A DNA stretch of 64,000 nucleotides from Stutzerimonas stutzeri. GTDB lineage: Bacteria; Pseudomonadota; Gammaproteobacteria; Pseudomonadales; Pseudomonadaceae. Location of the stretch: positions 1-64,000 of the forward strand of contig NZ_JAMOIH010000005.1 in the NCBI RefSeq assembly GCF_024448955.1. The letters are read 5' to 3'. A program made the position numbers and the translations under genes. Under the pieces are notes generated by a model, which worked only from the letters and a program-made list of their open reading frames with translations, was not told where the DNA came from and ran no database searches. Positions 15,561-25,905 of the stretch are shown here, piece after piece. Position 1 is the stretch's first letter. Each line of letters starts with the position of its first letter.

Positions 15561-16364
15561 TTACCAGTGCAGATTGAAGTGCGAGCCCAACACGAAGCGA
15601 TCATCCAGCAAGTCCCAGCGTTCGACACAGGCTTTCTTGTCGGCCCCGGAATGAAGCTTCAGACGGTTGAACGAGTTCGGCGAAGTGCCGCGCACCCGTG
15701 ACGAGAGCGTGGTGCCGGCCTGGACCATCCAGATCTCCCGTGACAAGCCGGGGTACTGCTTGGACAGGGGCAAGACGTAGGGCAGGTGGATATGCCCGCC
15801 CATCACCAGGTCCAGCCCGTGATCGGCCCAGCGGTGCAACGCGTCATCGGCGTTGTGCTGCAGGTTGCTCAGATCGCTCAATTTCATCGCCCCGAAAGGC
15901 TGGTGCGCGACCACAATGCGCAGTTTGTTCTGATCGGTTTGCTTCAATCGCCGCGTCACGGCCTGCACCTGCTCGTCGGTCACCAGCCCATCCTTATGCC
16001 GCCGTGGATGCGTGGTGTTGAGGCCGATGATCAGCGCCTCGTCGTTCTCGAAGGTGGGCTCGAGGTCATCGCCGAAATGCCGTCGATAGTTGCGGTAGGG
16101 CATCAGGAAACGGGCGAAAACGTTATACAGCGGAATGTCGTGGTTGCCCGGGATCACCAGCTTTTCGGCAATGCCATGATCGTGCAGGCGCTGGACGAAC
16201 GCCTGTGCTGCGGCGAACTGCCCGGCTCTGGCGCGCTGGGTGATGTCGCCCGAGAAGATCAGCAGATCGGCGCGATGTTCGCGTACGTGGTCTTCCATGG
16301 CTTGCACCACCACAGGTTGCTCGGTGCCGAAGTGGGTGTCGGATATCTGCACGATGGTCGTCAT
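15561..16364 (-). CDS. Calcineurin-like metallophosphoesterase
   Basis: The 267-residue protein shows every metal-binding motif of the family in order: ISDTHFG, FSGDITQRA, PGNHD, VAHQPF and GGHIH. The closest familiar relatives are CpdA-type (3',5'-cAMP phosphodiesterase-like) enzymes, but substrate specificity cannot be read. The gene is convergent with the HNH gene and divergent from the cobalamin region. The next 165 bp toward the riboswitch show no gene. Confidence 0.85.
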   Translation of the reverse strand: MTTIVQISDTHFGTEQPVVVQAMEDHVREHRADLLIFSGDITQRARAGQFAAAQAFVQRLHDHGIAEKLVIPGNHDIPLYNVFARFLMPYRNYRRHFGDDLEPTFENDEALIIGLNTTHPRRHKDGLVTDEQVQAVTRRLKQTDQNKLRIVVAHQPFGAMKLSDLSNLQHNADDALHRWADHGLDLVMGGHIHLPYVLPLSKQYPGLSREIWMVQAGTTLSSRVRGTSPNSFNRLKLHSGADKKACVERWDLLDDRFVLGSHFNLHW

Positions 16365-16529
16365 GTGGCTGGCGTCTTCTCGTTGGGGATGCCGAATGGG
16401 GGCACGTTATCGCATTCGAAGCCGCTAACGGTCCGGCGTTCCGGTAAAAAATCCAGATCGCACCCCGAAGCGCCTGCGACATTGCTTTCAGTTGCGCTGC
16501 GCAGGGCCTTGGACTAACCTCCGCGTCGC

Positions 16530-16722
16530 TTCAGGTGCCACTGGTTTAATGCCAGTGGTGAAACAGGGAAGCCGGTCCAGTCGCAACGACGATTCCGGCG
16601 CTGCCCCCGCAACGGTAGGCGAGACAGGACACCGCTCACAGCCACTGTGCCACAGGCATGGGAAGGCGACGGTTTCCGGATGCAAGGCATCCGCTCGCAA
16701 GCCCGGAGACCGGCCTGTCGCA
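16530..16722 (+). promoter_or_regulatory. Cobalamin (B12) riboswitch
   Basis: The order of conserved blocks fits the AdoCbl riboswitch: AGGTGCCACTGG, GTGAAACAGGGAAGCCGGT, the B12 box GCTGCCCCCGCAACGGTA, CATGGGAAGGCG and AGCCCGGAGACCGGCC. It lies 125 bp upstream of the btuB start and should repress the operon when adenosylcobalamin is plentiful. Confidence 0.93.
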
Positions 16723-16846
16723 TTCCACGGCAGTGCGGCGGGCGCTGATCGGGGTGCGGCTGCCTGCACCTGCACCTCTTTCACAATCTCCGTCTGCCTT
16801 TATCGACTTATGTCGTGCGGCGGGCACGACGGAGAATCTCCATCCA

Positions 16847-18712
16847 ATGCGCAATTCCCTTTCCCTGGCCGTGGTGCTACTGGGCCTTCCTTCCTGTGTC
16901 CTGGCCAATCACGGTGATGCCTTGTTGCTGGGCCAGCAGGTGATCACCGCCAGCCGGACCGGTCATTCGCCGGTCTCCATTGCTTCTAGCAGCCTCATCA
17001 CCCGTGACGAGATCGAACGCCAGCAGGCCGGCAGCGTGCCGGAGCTGCTGCAGCGCCTGGCCGGGGTCAGCGTCACCAGCAACGGCGGGCGCGGCAAGAG
17101 CACTTCGGTGTCCATTCGCGGCACCAGCGATAAACATGTGCTGGTGCTGATCGACGGCGTCCGGGTCGGTTCGGCCACCTCCGGCAGCGCCGCGTTGCAG
17201 AGCATTCCGGTGGAGCAGATCGAGCGCATCGAGATCGTCCGTGGGCCGCGCTCCAGCCTGTACGGTTCGGAAGCCATGGGCGGGGTGATCCAGATATTCA
17301 CTCGCCGCGGCGGTGCCGAGGGCTTCAAGCCTTACTTCTCGGCGGGTGTCGGTTCGCGTTCGAGCTACAGCGGCTCGGCTGGCGTGGCCGGCAGCCATGG
17401 CAATGGCTGGTTCAACCTCGGCGTGGCCAGCGAGTCCACCGACGGCATCAACGCTCGCGCCTACCGCAGCACTGCGCCCAATGCTTATGAGTCGGATGCC
17501 GACGGCTACCGCGAGCTGTCCGGATTACTGCGCGCCGGCTATCGCTTCGACAACGGCCTGGAACTCGACGGCAGCTGGCTGCAGAGCGAAAACCATAGCG
17601 ACTTCGACACCCGTTCGAGCAGCGGCACCAGCGGTCGCGAAGCCTACAGCGACGGCTCCCTGCAGGCGCTCAGCGGCCGTGCACGTTTCTCGCCGCTGGC
17701 TTTCTGGGATGTCACCCTGCAAGCCGGGCACAGCGAGGACTTGAGCGACAACTTTCAGGATGGCAACTTCTATTCGCGTTTCGACACCCGTCGCGACAGC
17801 CGGAGCTGGCAGAACGACCTGCGTTTCGGTGAGGCGCAGGTGCTGAGCCTCGGCATGGATTACCAGGCCGACCGCATCGACAGCAGCGACGACTATGCCG
17901 AGGACAGCCGCTACAACAAAGGCTACTTCGTCCAGTACCAGGCCGCTTTCGGCCGCCACGGCGTGCAGGCCGGCCTGCGCCGCGACGATGATGAGTTCTT
18001 TGGCTCGCACGATACCGGCAGCCTTGGCTACAGCTTCGACCTGAGCGACGCGTTGACGCTGACCGCCGCCTACGGTACCGCCTATCGGGCTCCGACCTTC
18101 AACGACCTGTACTACCCGGCCAGTGCTTTTACCGCCGGCAACCCGGACGTCCAACCGGAAGAGTCGGAAAGCTACGAGATCGGCATTCGCGGCAGCCACG
18201 GTTGGGGCGAGTGGAGCGTCAACGCCTATGAAAACCAGATCGAAGATCTGATCGTCTGGGCAGGCACCAGCCCCATGCGTCCGGAAAACGTCGACGTGGC
18301 GCGCATCCGTGGCATCGAGACCACCGTCGCCACCGTGCTGGCTGGCTGGGACGTAGCCGCCAACCTGACCTTCATGGACCCGCAGGATCGCAGCAAGGCC
18401 AACCACGGCCATCTGCTGCAACGCCGCGCCAAGCGACAGTTCAATCTCGATCTGGATCGCCAGTTCGGTGCCATCGGCCTGGGTGCCTCGCTATACGCGG
18501 TGAGCGAGCGCTTCGACAAGGCGAGCAACACTGAAGAGTCCCGCATGCCCGGCTACGCCCTGATGGATTTACGCAGCGAATACCGCTTCGACGAGGCCTG
18601 GCGCCTGCAGGTCAAGCTGGCGAACCTGTTCGACCGCCAATACGAAACCACCCAAACCTACGAACAGCCCGGCCGCGCGGTGTACTTCACCGTCCGCTAC
18701 CAGGCCCTCTGA
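16847..18712 (+). CDS. btuB: TonB-dependent cobalamin receptor BtuB
   Basis: This outer-membrane gated barrel imports vitamin B12. The start MRNSLSL is preceded by GGAGAATC and gives a 621-residue precursor with a cleavable signal (about 20 residues, ending VLA). The plug domain shows ITRDEIER, GKSTSVSIRG, VLIDGVRVGS and VRGPRSSLYGSEAMGGVIQI. The C-terminal barrel contains YRAPTFNDLYYP and ends YFTVRYQAL. Upstream extension of the frame runs back into the riboswitch and is not credible as coding. The riboswitch and the following cob genes support a corrinoid substrate. Confidence 0.93.
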   Translation: MRNSLSLAVVLLGLPSCVLANHGDALLLGQQVITASRTGHSPVSIASSSLITRDEIERQQAGSVPELLQRLAGVSVTSNGGRGKSTSVSIRGTSDKHVLVLIDGVRVGSATSGSAALQSIPVEQIERIEIVRGPRSSLYGSEAMGGVIQIFTRRGGAEGFKPYFSAGVGSRSSYSGSAGVAGSHGNGWFNLGVASESTDGINARAYRSTAPNAYESDADGYRELSGLLRAGYRFDNGLELDGSWLQSENHSDFDTRSSSGTSGREAYSDGSLQALSGRARFSPLAFWDVTLQAGHSEDLSDNFQDGNFYSRFDTRRDSRSWQNDLRFGEAQVLSLGMDYQADRIDSSDDYAEDSRYNKGYFVQYQAAFGRHGVQAGLRRDDDEFFGSHDTGSLGYSFDLSDALTLTAAYGTAYRAPTFNDLYYPASAFTAGNPDVQPEESESYEIGIRGSHGWGEWSVNAYENQIEDLIVWAGTSPMRPENVDVARIRGIETTVATVLAGWDVAANLTFMDPQDRSKANHGHLLQRRAKRQFNLDLDRQFGAIGLGASLYAVSERFDKASNTEESRMPGYALMDLRSEYRFDEAWRLQVKLANLFDRQYETTQTYEQPGRAVYFTVRYQAL

Positions 18713-18735
18713 CAGGCAACCCAAAGGAGAACACC

Positions 18736-19311
18736 ATGCATGTCCTGTCCACACGCGCCCAGTTGGCAATAGGCGCCGCGCTGATCCTGCTGATGGCCAT
18801 GACCCGTGGCCAACACTTCGCCAGCGTCGAGAATCTGCCCAGCGCCAGCTGGTCGATTTTCTTCCTTGCCGGCTTCTACCTGCGTTCGCGCTGGATGTTC
18901 GTGCTGCTGTTTGCCGAGGCCTCCGTGTTGGACTTCGGTTCCCTGGCCAGCGGCAGCATCAGTGACTGGTGCCTGTCGCCAGCCTATTGGGCGCTGGTGC
19001 CGGCTTACGGCAGCCTGTGGCTGGCCGGGCGGCTGTTCGCCGGCTGGCAGCGCGACGATCTGCGCAGCCTGGCCGTGCTGGCGTTGACGCTGGCAGTGGC
19101 GGCTTTCGTCGCTTATCTGTTCTCCGGCGGCGGCTTCTACTTCTTCTCTGGCCGCTACTTCGAACCGACGCTGGTCGGCTTCCTGGCGCGCATCGCCGAG
19201 TACGTGCCGCGTCATCTGGGTAACCTGGCGTTCTACGTCGGCACGGCGCTGGTGCTGCATGCTGGCGTCGTCTCGGCGCTGCGCCTGGTGCGCGCGCGGG
19301 AGGTGCACTGA
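18736..19311 (+). CDS. Integral membrane protein in the cob operon
   Basis: This 191-residue protein has about five or six hydrophobic segments and no recognised enzymatic motif. It begins after AAAGGAGAACACC and overlaps the cobO start (TGATG). The size and topology recall S-components of ECF vitamin transporters. With a position between btuB and cobO under a B12 riboswitch, it could handle a corrinoid or precursor, but that is inference. Confidence 0.7.
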   Translation: MHVLSTRAQLAIGAALILLMAMTRGQHFASVENLPSASWSIFFLAGFYLRSRWMFVLLFAEASVLDFGSLASGSISDWCLSPAYWALVPAYGSLWLAGRLFAGWQRDDLRSLAVLALTLAVAAFVAYLFSGGGFYFFSGRYFEPTLVGFLARIAEYVPRHLGNLAFYVGTALVLHAGVVSALRLVRAREVH

Positions 19312-19913
19312 TGGACGGGCGCGACGCACGGCACAAGGCGCGCATGCAGCGCAAGAAAGCGGTGGTCGATGCGAAGATCGCCGAGGCCCAGGAAGAATAC
19401 GGCCTACTGCTGGTACACACCGGCAACGGCAAAGGCAAGAGTAGCTCGGCCTTCGGCATGGTCGCCCGCGCGCTGGGCCACGGCATCAAGGTCGGCGTAG
19501 TGCAGTTTATCAAGGGTGCCGCCAGCACTGGTGAGGAGAGCTTTTTTCGGCGCTTTCCCGATGAGGTTCGCTATCACGTAATGGGCGAGGGTTTCACTTG
19601 GGAAACCCAGGACCGCCAGCGCGACATCGCCAAGGCCAAGGAGGCTTGGGCCGTCGCGGCCGAGTTGCTGGCCGATCCGGAGATAGGATTGGTGGTGCTG
19701 GACGAGCTGAACATTGCGCTGAAATACGGCTACCTAGAACTCGAGCCGGTGCTCGCCGATATTGAGTCGCGGCCGCTGCTGCAGCATGTTGTGGCTACCG
19801 GTCGCGGCGCGCCGCCTGCGCTTATTGAAGCGGCGGATACCGTGACCGAAATGAACCTGGTCAAGCATGCCTTCAAGGCGGGCGTGAAGGCGCAGAAGGG
19901 CGTGGAATTCTGA
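19311..19913 (+). CDS. cobO: Cob(I)yrinic acid a,c-diamide adenosyltransferase
   Basis: This enzyme attaches the 5'-deoxyadenosyl group from ATP to reduced corrinoids. The 200-residue protein has the P-loop GNGKGKSSSAFG and the family's VVLDELNIALKYGYL stretch, and it ends KAGVKAQKGVEF, all diagnostic of CobO/CobA. It overlaps the preceding gene by one base. A long hairpin separates it from cobB. Confidence 0.93.
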   Translation: MDGRDARHKARMQRKKAVVDAKIAEAQEEYGLLLVHTGNGKGKSSSAFGMVARALGHGIKVGVVQFIKGAASTGEESFFRRFPDEVRYHVMGEGFTWETQDRQRDIAKAKEAWAVAAELLADPEIGLVVLDELNIALKYGYLELEPVLADIESRPLLQHVVATGRGAPPALIEAADTVTEMNLVKHAFKAGVKAQKGVEF

Positions 19914-19934
19914 TGCTGGCGCTCACGGGCCGGG

Positions 19935-20005
19935 TAGGGTGGATGACGTTTCACCCATCCACCGTCGGCGTTGTCGGTGGATGGGTGAAGCGTCATCCAC
20001 CCTAT
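19935..20005. repeat. Long inverted repeat between cobO and cobB
   Basis: TAGGGTGGATGACG...TTCACCCATCCACCG and its complement face each other around a roughly 11-base centre, giving a stem of about 30 bp with a single mismatch. It belongs to the GTAGGGTGG intergenic repeat type and occupies most of the 109-bp gap. Confidence 0.8.
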
Positions 20006-20022
20006 GATGACGAGAGGTCGCG

Positions 20023-21315
20023 ATGAATATCAGAAGCTGTCCCGCACTGCTGATTGCCGCGCCAGCGTCCGGACAAGGCAAAACAACCGTCACCGCTGGC
20101 CTGGCACGCCTGCATACGCGACTGGGCAAACGCGTCCGGGTGTTCAAATGCGGTCCGGACTTTCTCGATCCGATGGTGCTGGCGCGTGCTAGTGGTCATC
20201 CGGTCTACCAGCTCGATCTGTGGATGGTGGGCGAAGCCGAAAGCCGCCGGCTGTTGTGGGAAGCGGCCGGCGAGGCCGATCTGATATTGATCGAAGGCGT
20301 CATGGGGCTGTTCGACGGCACACCATCGGCGGCTGACCTGGCGCGGCATTTCGATATTCCGGTGCTGGCGGTAATCGACGGTTCGGCCATGGCGCAAACG
20401 TTTGGCGCGCTGGCACACGGCTTGGCCAGCTATCAGCCGGACCTGCCATTTGCGGGTGTGCTGGCCAATCGAGTAGGCAGCAGCCGGCATGGCGAGATTT
20501 TGCGGGACTGTTTGCCGGAGCGGATACATTGGTTTGGCGCCTTGCCGCGCAGCGATTCCGTAAGTTTGCCGAGCCGGCATCTGGGGCTGGTGCAAGCGCA
20601 GGAACTGGCTGATCTGGATGCCCGGCTCGATGCGGCGGCCGATGCGCTGGCAGCGAGTGCCGACGGCGAACTGCTGGCGAAGGTGAGCTTTCCACCACCG
20701 GAGCCCTTGACCATCCCGCAGCTGCTGCAAGGCGTGCGCATCGGTGTCGCGCGGGATGCCGCCTTCGCCTTTGTCTATCAGGCCAATCTCGATCTGTTGC
20801 AGGCGCTGGGCGCCGAGCTTCTGTTTTTTTCCCCGCTGCATTTTTCCAGGCTGCCTGCGGTAGACAGCCTGTACCTGCCCGGCGGATACCCCGAGTTGCA
20901 TCTGGGTACGTTGGCTCGTAATCGGCCCATGTGCGAGGCGATCAGAGCGCATCACGCAGCGGGCAAGCCGATCCTCGGCGAATGTGGCGGGATGCTTTAC
21001 TTGCTCGACGGGCTGACCGATCAGGCCGGTGCGCGCGAGGACATGCTCGGCTTGCTGCCTGGCGAAGCGAGGATGCAGAAGCGCTTGACCGCGCTGGCGC
21101 TGCAAGAGGTCGAACTGCCGGAAGGGCGCCTGCGCGGCCACACCTTTCATCATTCTTCACTCGACTCGACTATGCAGCCGCTGGCTCGCGGTGAATGTCC
21201 GAATTACAAGCGCACTGCCGAGGCAGTGTTCCGGCAGGGCCGGCTGACGGCCTCCTACATTCATTTCTACCTGGCATCCGATCCGCACGCCGCTGCGGCG
21301 TTGTTCAAGCCATGA
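20023..21315 (+). CDS. cobB: Cobyrinate a,c-diamide synthase
   Basis: This 430-residue amidotransferase amidates the a and c side chains of (hydrogeno)cobyrinic acid with glutamine and ATP. The N-terminal dethiobiotin-synthetase-like domain has the P-loop APASGQGKTTVTAG. The C-terminal glutaminase domain has the nucleophile in LGECGGMLYL and the His in GHTFHHS. Its stop overlaps the bluB start by four bases (ATGA). The ribosome site is GAGAGG. Confidence 0.93.
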   Translation: MNIRSCPALLIAAPASGQGKTTVTAGLARLHTRLGKRVRVFKCGPDFLDPMVLARASGHPVYQLDLWMVGEAESRRLLWEAAGEADLILIEGVMGLFDGTPSAADLARHFDIPVLAVIDGSAMAQTFGALAHGLASYQPDLPFAGVLANRVGSSRHGEILRDCLPERIHWFGALPRSDSVSLPSRHLGLVQAQELADLDARLDAAADALAASADGELLAKVSFPPPEPLTIPQLLQGVRIGVARDAAFAFVYQANLDLLQALGAELLFFSPLHFSRLPAVDSLYLPGGYPELHLGTLARNRPMCEAIRAHHAAGKPILGECGGMLYLLDGLTDQAGAREDMLGLLPGEARMQKRLTALALQEVELPEGRLRGHTFHHSSLDSTMQPLARGECPNYKRTAEAVFRQGRLTASYIHFYLASDPHAAAALFKP

Positions 21316-21962
21316 GCGAGCACGCGTTCACCGAGGCGCAGCGCGCCGGCGTCTACCGCGCCATTGCCGAACGACGCGACATGCGCCATTTCAGCGGCGG
21401 CGAGATAGCGCCGGAGCTGTTTGCTCGACTGTTGGAAGCCGCGCATCAGGCGCCTAGCGTCGGTCTGATGCAACCTTGGCGATTCATCCGTATCCGCAAG
21501 GCCGAGTTGCGTTCGGCCGTTGCCGAGCTGGTCGAGCGGGAACGAGTGTTGACGGCCGAAGCACTTGGCGAGCGGGGCCGCGATTTCATGCGGTTGAAAG
21601 TCGAAGGCATCAGGGACTGTGCCGAAGTGCTGGTCGTCGCGCTGATGGATGAGCGCGAACCGCATGTGTTTGGCCGGCGCACCATGCCGCAGATGGACCT
21701 GGCCTCCGCGGCCTGCGCCATTCAGAATCTCTGGCTCGCCGCGCGAGCAGAGGGGTTGGGTATGGGCTGGGTGTCATTGTTCGATCCGCAGGCGCTGGCC
21801 GAACTGCTGCAGATGCCGACCGGAGCCGAGCCGGTGGCGGTGATCTGTCTCGGGCCGGTCGATGAATTTTATCCGGCGCCGATGCTTGCACTGCAGGGCT
21901 GGACGCAACCTCGGCCGCTGCAGGAGCTGCTGTTCGAGGACGGCTGGGAGAAACAGTCTTGA
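21312..21962 (+). CDS. bluB: 5,6-dimethylbenzimidazole synthase BluB
   Basis: BluB splits reduced FMN with oxygen to make dimethylbenzimidazole, the lower ligand of B12. From the ATG overlapping the cobB stop the protein has 216 residues with nitroreductase-fold motifs [24 protein letters not shown] and [18 protein letters not shown]. Its presence means the organism can make the lower base aerobically. Confidence 0.9.
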   Translation: MSEHAFTEAQRAGVYRAIAERRDMRHFSGGEIAPELFARLLEAAHQAPSVGLMQPWRFIRIRKAELRSAVAELVERERVLTAEALGERGRDFMRLKVEGIRDCAEVLVVALMDEREPHVFGRRTMPQMDLASAACAIQNLWLAARAEGLGMGWVSLFDPQALAELLQMPTGAEPVAVICLGPVDEFYPAPMLALQGWTQPRPLQELLFEDGWEKQS

Positions 21963-22870
21963 GCGTGGTGCTGAGCTGCCTCGCCGGGGTCGGCTTGGAC
22001 GCGCTGCTGGGCGAACCTCGGCGCAGTCATCCGTTGGTAATCTTTGGCCGGCTGGCTGACCGACTAGAACGCCACTTCAACGGCCCGGGCGGTCGCGGCT
22101 GGCGCAGCCATGGCGTTACGGCCTGGTGCCTCGCGGTGTTGCCGCTAACCGCCATCGCCTCCTTGTTGAGCCTGCTGCCGGCGATTGGTTGGCTGATCGA
22201 AATCCTACTGTTGTACCTCGCGCTCGGCCTGCGCAGCCTGGGCGAACATCTGGTGCCGGTCGCGCTCGCTCTGCGCAATGGCGACCTGGCCGAGGCGCGG
22301 CGGCGTGTCGGCTTCATCGTCAGTCGCGATACCGGTGAACTGGATGAGCAGGGTGTGGCCCGTGCGGCGACCGAATCGGCGCTGGAGAACGGCAGTGATG
22401 CAGTGTTTGCAGCGCTGTTCTGGTTCGCGATTGCCGGTGCGCCTGGTGTGGTGTTGTACCGCTTGAGCAATACGCTGGATGCCATGTGGGGCTATCGCAC
22501 CGAGCGCTTCGAGCGTTTCGGCTGGGCCGCCGCTCGCATCGATGATGCACTCAACTTCATTCCCGCCAGATTGGTTGCGCTGACCTACGCCGTGCTGGGC
22601 CAAACGCGCCAAGCCTGGCGCTGCTGGCGAAGGCAGGCGCCACTGTGGGACAGCCCCAATGCCGGGCCGGTGATGGCTGCGGGTGCCGGCGCGCTGGGAG
22701 TCTCGCTGGGCGGGCCGGCGATCTATCAGGATGTGCTGCATCAGCGTCCGGTTCTGGGCGAGGGCGACGCTCCCGGCGCGCGCGACATCGAGCGCGCCTT
22801 GGACATGGTCTGGGCTGGTGTCGGTCTCTGGTTGTTAGCATTGCTGCTGGGAGGCTGGCTGCATGCTTGA
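21959..22870 (+). CDS. cobD: Adenosylcobinamide-phosphate synthase
   Basis: This membrane enzyme joins the aminopropanol phosphate arm to adenosylcobyric acid (CbiB of Salmonella). The product has 303 residues with several hydrophobic helices. The start appears to be a TTG overlapping the bluB stop. Family motifs include [10 protein letters not shown] near the N-terminus, [20 protein letters not shown] and the loop NTLDAMWGY. It overlaps cobC by eight bases. Confidence 0.92.
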   Translation: MSVVLSCLAGVGLDALLGEPRRSHPLVIFGRLADRLERHFNGPGGRGWRSHGVTAWCLAVLPLTAIASLLSLLPAIGWLIEILLLYLALGLRSLGEHLVPVALALRNGDLAEARRRVGFIVSRDTGELDEQGVARAATESALENGSDAVFAALFWFAIAGAPGVVLYRLSNTLDAMWGYRTERFERFGWAAARIDDALNFIPARLVALTYAVLGQTRQAWRCWRRQAPLWDSPNAGPVMAAGAGALGVSLGGPAIYQDVLHQRPVLGEGDAPGARDIERALDMVWAGVGLWLLALLLGGWLHA

Positions 22871-23852
22871 ACATGGCGGACGGTTGCGGGCAGCGGCGCG
22901 CGATTTCGATATCCCGCTGACGGATTGGCTCGACCTGTCCACCGGTATCGCGCCCTATGGCCTCGACCTGCCGCCCGTTCCGGCGGATGCCTGGCGTCGT
23001 CTCCCGGAAGTCGAAGATGAACTGGAAGCCGTCGCCCGTGATTATTACGGCGCTTCCTCGTTGCTGCCGGTCGCCGGCTCGCAAGCCGCGATTCAGATGC
23101 TGCCGCGGCTGCGTCGGCATTCGCAGGTCGGCATTGTCTCGCCTTGCTATGGCGAGCACGCCGAGGCGTGGCGCGAGGGGCATCGCATCAGTGAGTTCAG
23201 CGAAGGGGCCGTACCGCGGACGCTCGATCAGCTCGACGTTCTAGTGGCGGTCAATCCGAACAATCCCACCGGGCGCCTATTGCCGCCCGAACAGCTGCTC
23301 GACTGGCATGCGCGGTTGGCGGCACACGGCGGTTGGCTGGTGGTTGATGAAGCGTTCATGGACCCGACGCCTGAATTCAGTCTGGCAAGTCATGCGCACC
23401 TGCCAGGGCTGATCGTGTTGCGCTCGTTCGGCAAGTTCTTTGCCATGGCGGGCGCGCGGGTTGGCTTCGTATTGGCTGAAGTCGAGCTGTTGCGTGCGCT
23501 GGAGAACGCCCTCGGTCCCTGGCCAATCGCCGGGCCGTCACGGTTTGTCGCCACAGCGTTGCTCGCTGACCGCAAAGGACAGCATCAGCAGCGTGCTCGG
23601 CTGCTGGAAGACGGCGAGCGGCTGGCGCGGCTGCTGTCATGTTACGGCTTGCCGCCCACAGGCGGTTGCGGCCTGTTTCAGTGGGTCGCAACGGAAGAGG
23701 CGGATCTGCTGTACGAATTTCTCGCCTGTCAGGGCATCCTCGTTCGCCGTTTTCGCTATCCGCCGAGCCTGCGTTTCGGGCTGCCGCCAGACGAGCCGGG
23801 CTGGGTCCGCCTGGCTCGCGCGCTGGCCCATTACAGAGAAATCAGAGCATGA
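22863..23852 (+). CDS. cobC: Threonine-phosphate decarboxylase
   Basis: This PLP enzyme makes (R)-1-aminopropan-2-ol phosphate for the nucleotide loop (CobC in Pseudomonas naming, CobD in Salmonella). The 329-residue product is of the aspartate aminotransferase fold, with VNPNNPTGR, the Asp in [10 protein letters not shown] and the PLP lysine in [17 protein letters not shown]. It overlaps both neighbours, indicating translational coupling. Confidence 0.92.
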   Translation: MLEHGGRLRAAARDFDIPLTDWLDLSTGIAPYGLDLPPVPADAWRRLPEVEDELEAVARDYYGASSLLPVAGSQAAIQMLPRLRRHSQVGIVSPCYGEHAEAWREGHRISEFSEGAVPRTLDQLDVLVAVNPNNPTGRLLPPEQLLDWHARLAAHGGWLVVDEAFMDPTPEFSLASHAHLPGLIVLRSFGKFFAMAGARVGFVLAEVELLRALENALGPWPIAGPSRFVATALLADRKGQHQQRARLLEDGERLARLLSCYGLPPTGGCGLFQWVATEEADLLYEFLACQGILVRRFRYPPSLRFGLPPDEPGWVRLARALAHYREIRA

Positions 23853-25300
23853 GTACTTTGATGGTCCAGGGCACCACCTCGGATGCCGGTAAGAGCACAT
23901 TGGTTACCGCGCTGTGTCGTTGGCTCCGGCGCCAGGGCGTATCCGTGGCGCCGTTCAAGCCGCAGAACATGGCGCTCAACAGCGCCGTGACGGCGGAGGG
24001 AGGCGAAATCGGCCGGGCTCAGGCCGTGCAGGCGCAGGCCGCCGGATTGGCGCCGCACACCGACATGAACCCGGTGCTGCTCAAGCCCAACAGTGACATC
24101 GGCGCGCAGGTGATCATCCATGGTCGCGCCGTCAGCAATATGGATGCCGTGGCATATCACGACTACAAACGCGTGGCGATGAAGGCGGTGCTTACCTCTC
24201 ATCAGCGGCTAAGCGAAGCGTATCGAGTGGTGATGGTCGAGGGCGCCGGCTCGCCCGCCGAGATCAACCTGCGCGCCAACGACATCGCCAACATGGGCTT
24301 CGCCGAGGCGGTGGATTGCCCGGTCATTCTGATCGCCGATATCGACAAGGGCGGGGTCTTCGCGCATCTGGTCGGCACGCTGGAGTTGCTCAGCCCGAGT
24401 GAACAGGCGCTGGTAAAGGGATTTGTGATTAACCGCTTTCGGGGCGATATCGCGCTGCTGCAGCCGGGGTTGGACTGGCTCGAACAGCGCACCGGCAAGC
24501 CGGTTCTTGGGGTGTTGCCCTATTTGATGGATTTCCATCTGGAAGCCGAAGACGCGATCGACGTGCGCCAGTCCGCCAAAGCGGAGCAGACCCTGAGGGT
24601 GGTGGTGCCGGTACTGCCGCGCATCAGCAATCACACCGACTTCGACCCGCTGCGCCTGCATCCTCAGGTCGATCTGTGTTTCGTCGGTCCCGGACAGGTG
24701 ATTCCCGGCGCCGATCTGATCATTCTGCCGGGCTCCAAGAGTGTCCGTGCCGATCTCGCCTGGCTGCGCGAGAACGGCTGGGAAGCGGCGATCGGGCGCC
24801 ATCTGCGCTACGGCGGCAAGGTGCTCGGTATTTGCGGTGGGCTGCAGATGCTCGGTGAATGCATCGCCGATCCCCTTGGGATCGAGGGCGCGGCGGGGCA
24901 GAGCAATGGGTTCGGTCTGCTGGCTTTGTCGACTGAGTTGGCCGCTGAGAAACAATTGCGCAACGTACGTGGACGATTCTGTCTGGACGACGCCGACGTC
25001 TGCGGCTACGAGATTCACGCCGGGGTCAGCAGCGGTCCGGCGCTCGAACGAGCCGCTGTGCACCTCGACGACGGCCGAATGGATGGTGCCATCAGTCACG
25101 ATGGCCAGATACTCGGTACCTACCTTCACGGCCTGTTCGAATCGTCCGCTGCCTGCGAAGCGCTATTGCGCTGGGCCGGGTTTGCGAACGCACAGCGGGT
25201 GGATTATCACGCGCTGCGCGAACGTGACATCGAGCGCTTGGCCGACTTGGTCGAGGTGCATCTGGATGGCCAGTTGTTGCGTGGGCTTTGCGGTGTTTGA
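23849..25300 (+). CDS. cobQ: Cobyric acid synthase
   Basis: CobQ amidates the b, d, e and g side chains. From the ATG that overlaps the cobC stop the product has 483 residues; a longer frame upstream is an overlap artefact. The P-loop-like motif is [14 protein letters not shown], followed by [11 protein letters not shown]. The glutaminase domain has its cysteine in [11 protein letters not shown] and the His in [10 protein letters not shown]. Confidence 0.94.
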   Translation: MSTLMVQGTTSDAGKSTLVTALCRWLRRQGVSVAPFKPQNMALNSAVTAEGGEIGRAQAVQAQAAGLAPHTDMNPVLLKPNSDIGAQVIIHGRAVSNMDAVAYHDYKRVAMKAVLTSHQRLSEAYRVVMVEGAGSPAEINLRANDIANMGFAEAVDCPVILIADIDKGGVFAHLVGTLELLSPSEQALVKGFVINRFRGDIALLQPGLDWLEQRTGKPVLGVLPYLMDFHLEAEDAIDVRQSAKAEQTLRVVVPVLPRISNHTDFDPLRLHPQVDLCFVGPGQVIPGADLIILPGSKSVRADLAWLRENGWEAAIGRHLRYGGKVLGICGGLQMLGECIADPLGIEGAAGQSNGFGLLALSTELAAEKQLRNVRGRFCLDDADVCGYEIHAGVSSGPALERAAVHLDDGRMDGAISHDGQILGTYLHGLFESSAACEALLRWAGFANAQRVDYHALRERDIERLADLVEVHLDGQLLRGLCGV

Positions 25301-25368
25301 TGGCCACCGCCGCATCGGCTGGGTCGCACCTGCCTTACGCTCGATCCGATCTTTGAAAGGAAACCGGA

Positions 25369-25905
25369 ATGCCTGAACTGATTCTCGGCGGTGCCCGCTC
25401 CGGCAAGAGCAGGCTGGCCGAGCGCCTGGCTAGCGAATGCGGCTTGCCGGTCACCTATATCGCCACCAGCCAGCCACTGGATGGCGAGATGAGTGAGCGT
25501 ATCGCTCATCACCGAGCGCGACGGTCAACGGATTGGGCATTGGTGGAGGAGCCGCTGGCGCTGGCCTCGGTGCTGCGCGAACACGCCGGTGCCGATCGAT
25601 GCCTGCTGGTGGATTGCCTGACGCTCTGGCTGACCAATCTGCTGATGCTGGACGATCCGGCCCGCTTGGCTGCCGAGCGCGATGCCTTGCTCGAATGCCT
25701 GCCCGAACTGCCGGGACGCGTGCTGCTGGTCAGCAACGAAACCGGTCTGGGCGTGGTGCCGCTGGGTGAACTGACTCGGCGCTACGTCGATGAAGCCGGG
25801 TGGCTGCACCAGGCGCTGGCCGAGCGTTGTGAGCGTGTGGTGTTCACCGTAGCGGGCTTGCCGATGCTTTTGAAAGGACAACATCTGAGTGGAGAACCGC
25901 TTTGA
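25369..25905 (+). CDS. cobU: Adenosylcobinamide kinase/guanylyltransferase
   Basis: This bifunctional enzyme phosphorylates adenosylcobinamide and transfers GMP to it (CobP in older Pseudomonas naming). The 178-residue protein has the P-loop [12 protein letters not shown], the histidine in [10 protein letters not shown] and the [13 protein letters not shown] segment. It starts after GAAAGGAAACC, 68 bp beyond cobQ, and overlaps cobT by four bases. Confidence 0.94.
   Translation: MPELILGGARSGKSRLAERLASECGLPVTYIATSQPLDGEMSERIAHHRARRSTDWALVEEPLALASVLREHAGADRCLLVDCLTLWLTNLLMLDDPARLAAERDALLECLPELPGRVLLVSNETGLGVVPLGELTRRYVDEAGWLHQALAERCERVVFTVAGLPMLLKGQHLSGEPL

Noticed and set aside
17525..18421. 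Minus-strand frame inside btuB
   Set aside because: It is a GC-rich shadow frame with low-complexity Val/Ala composition and no start signals.
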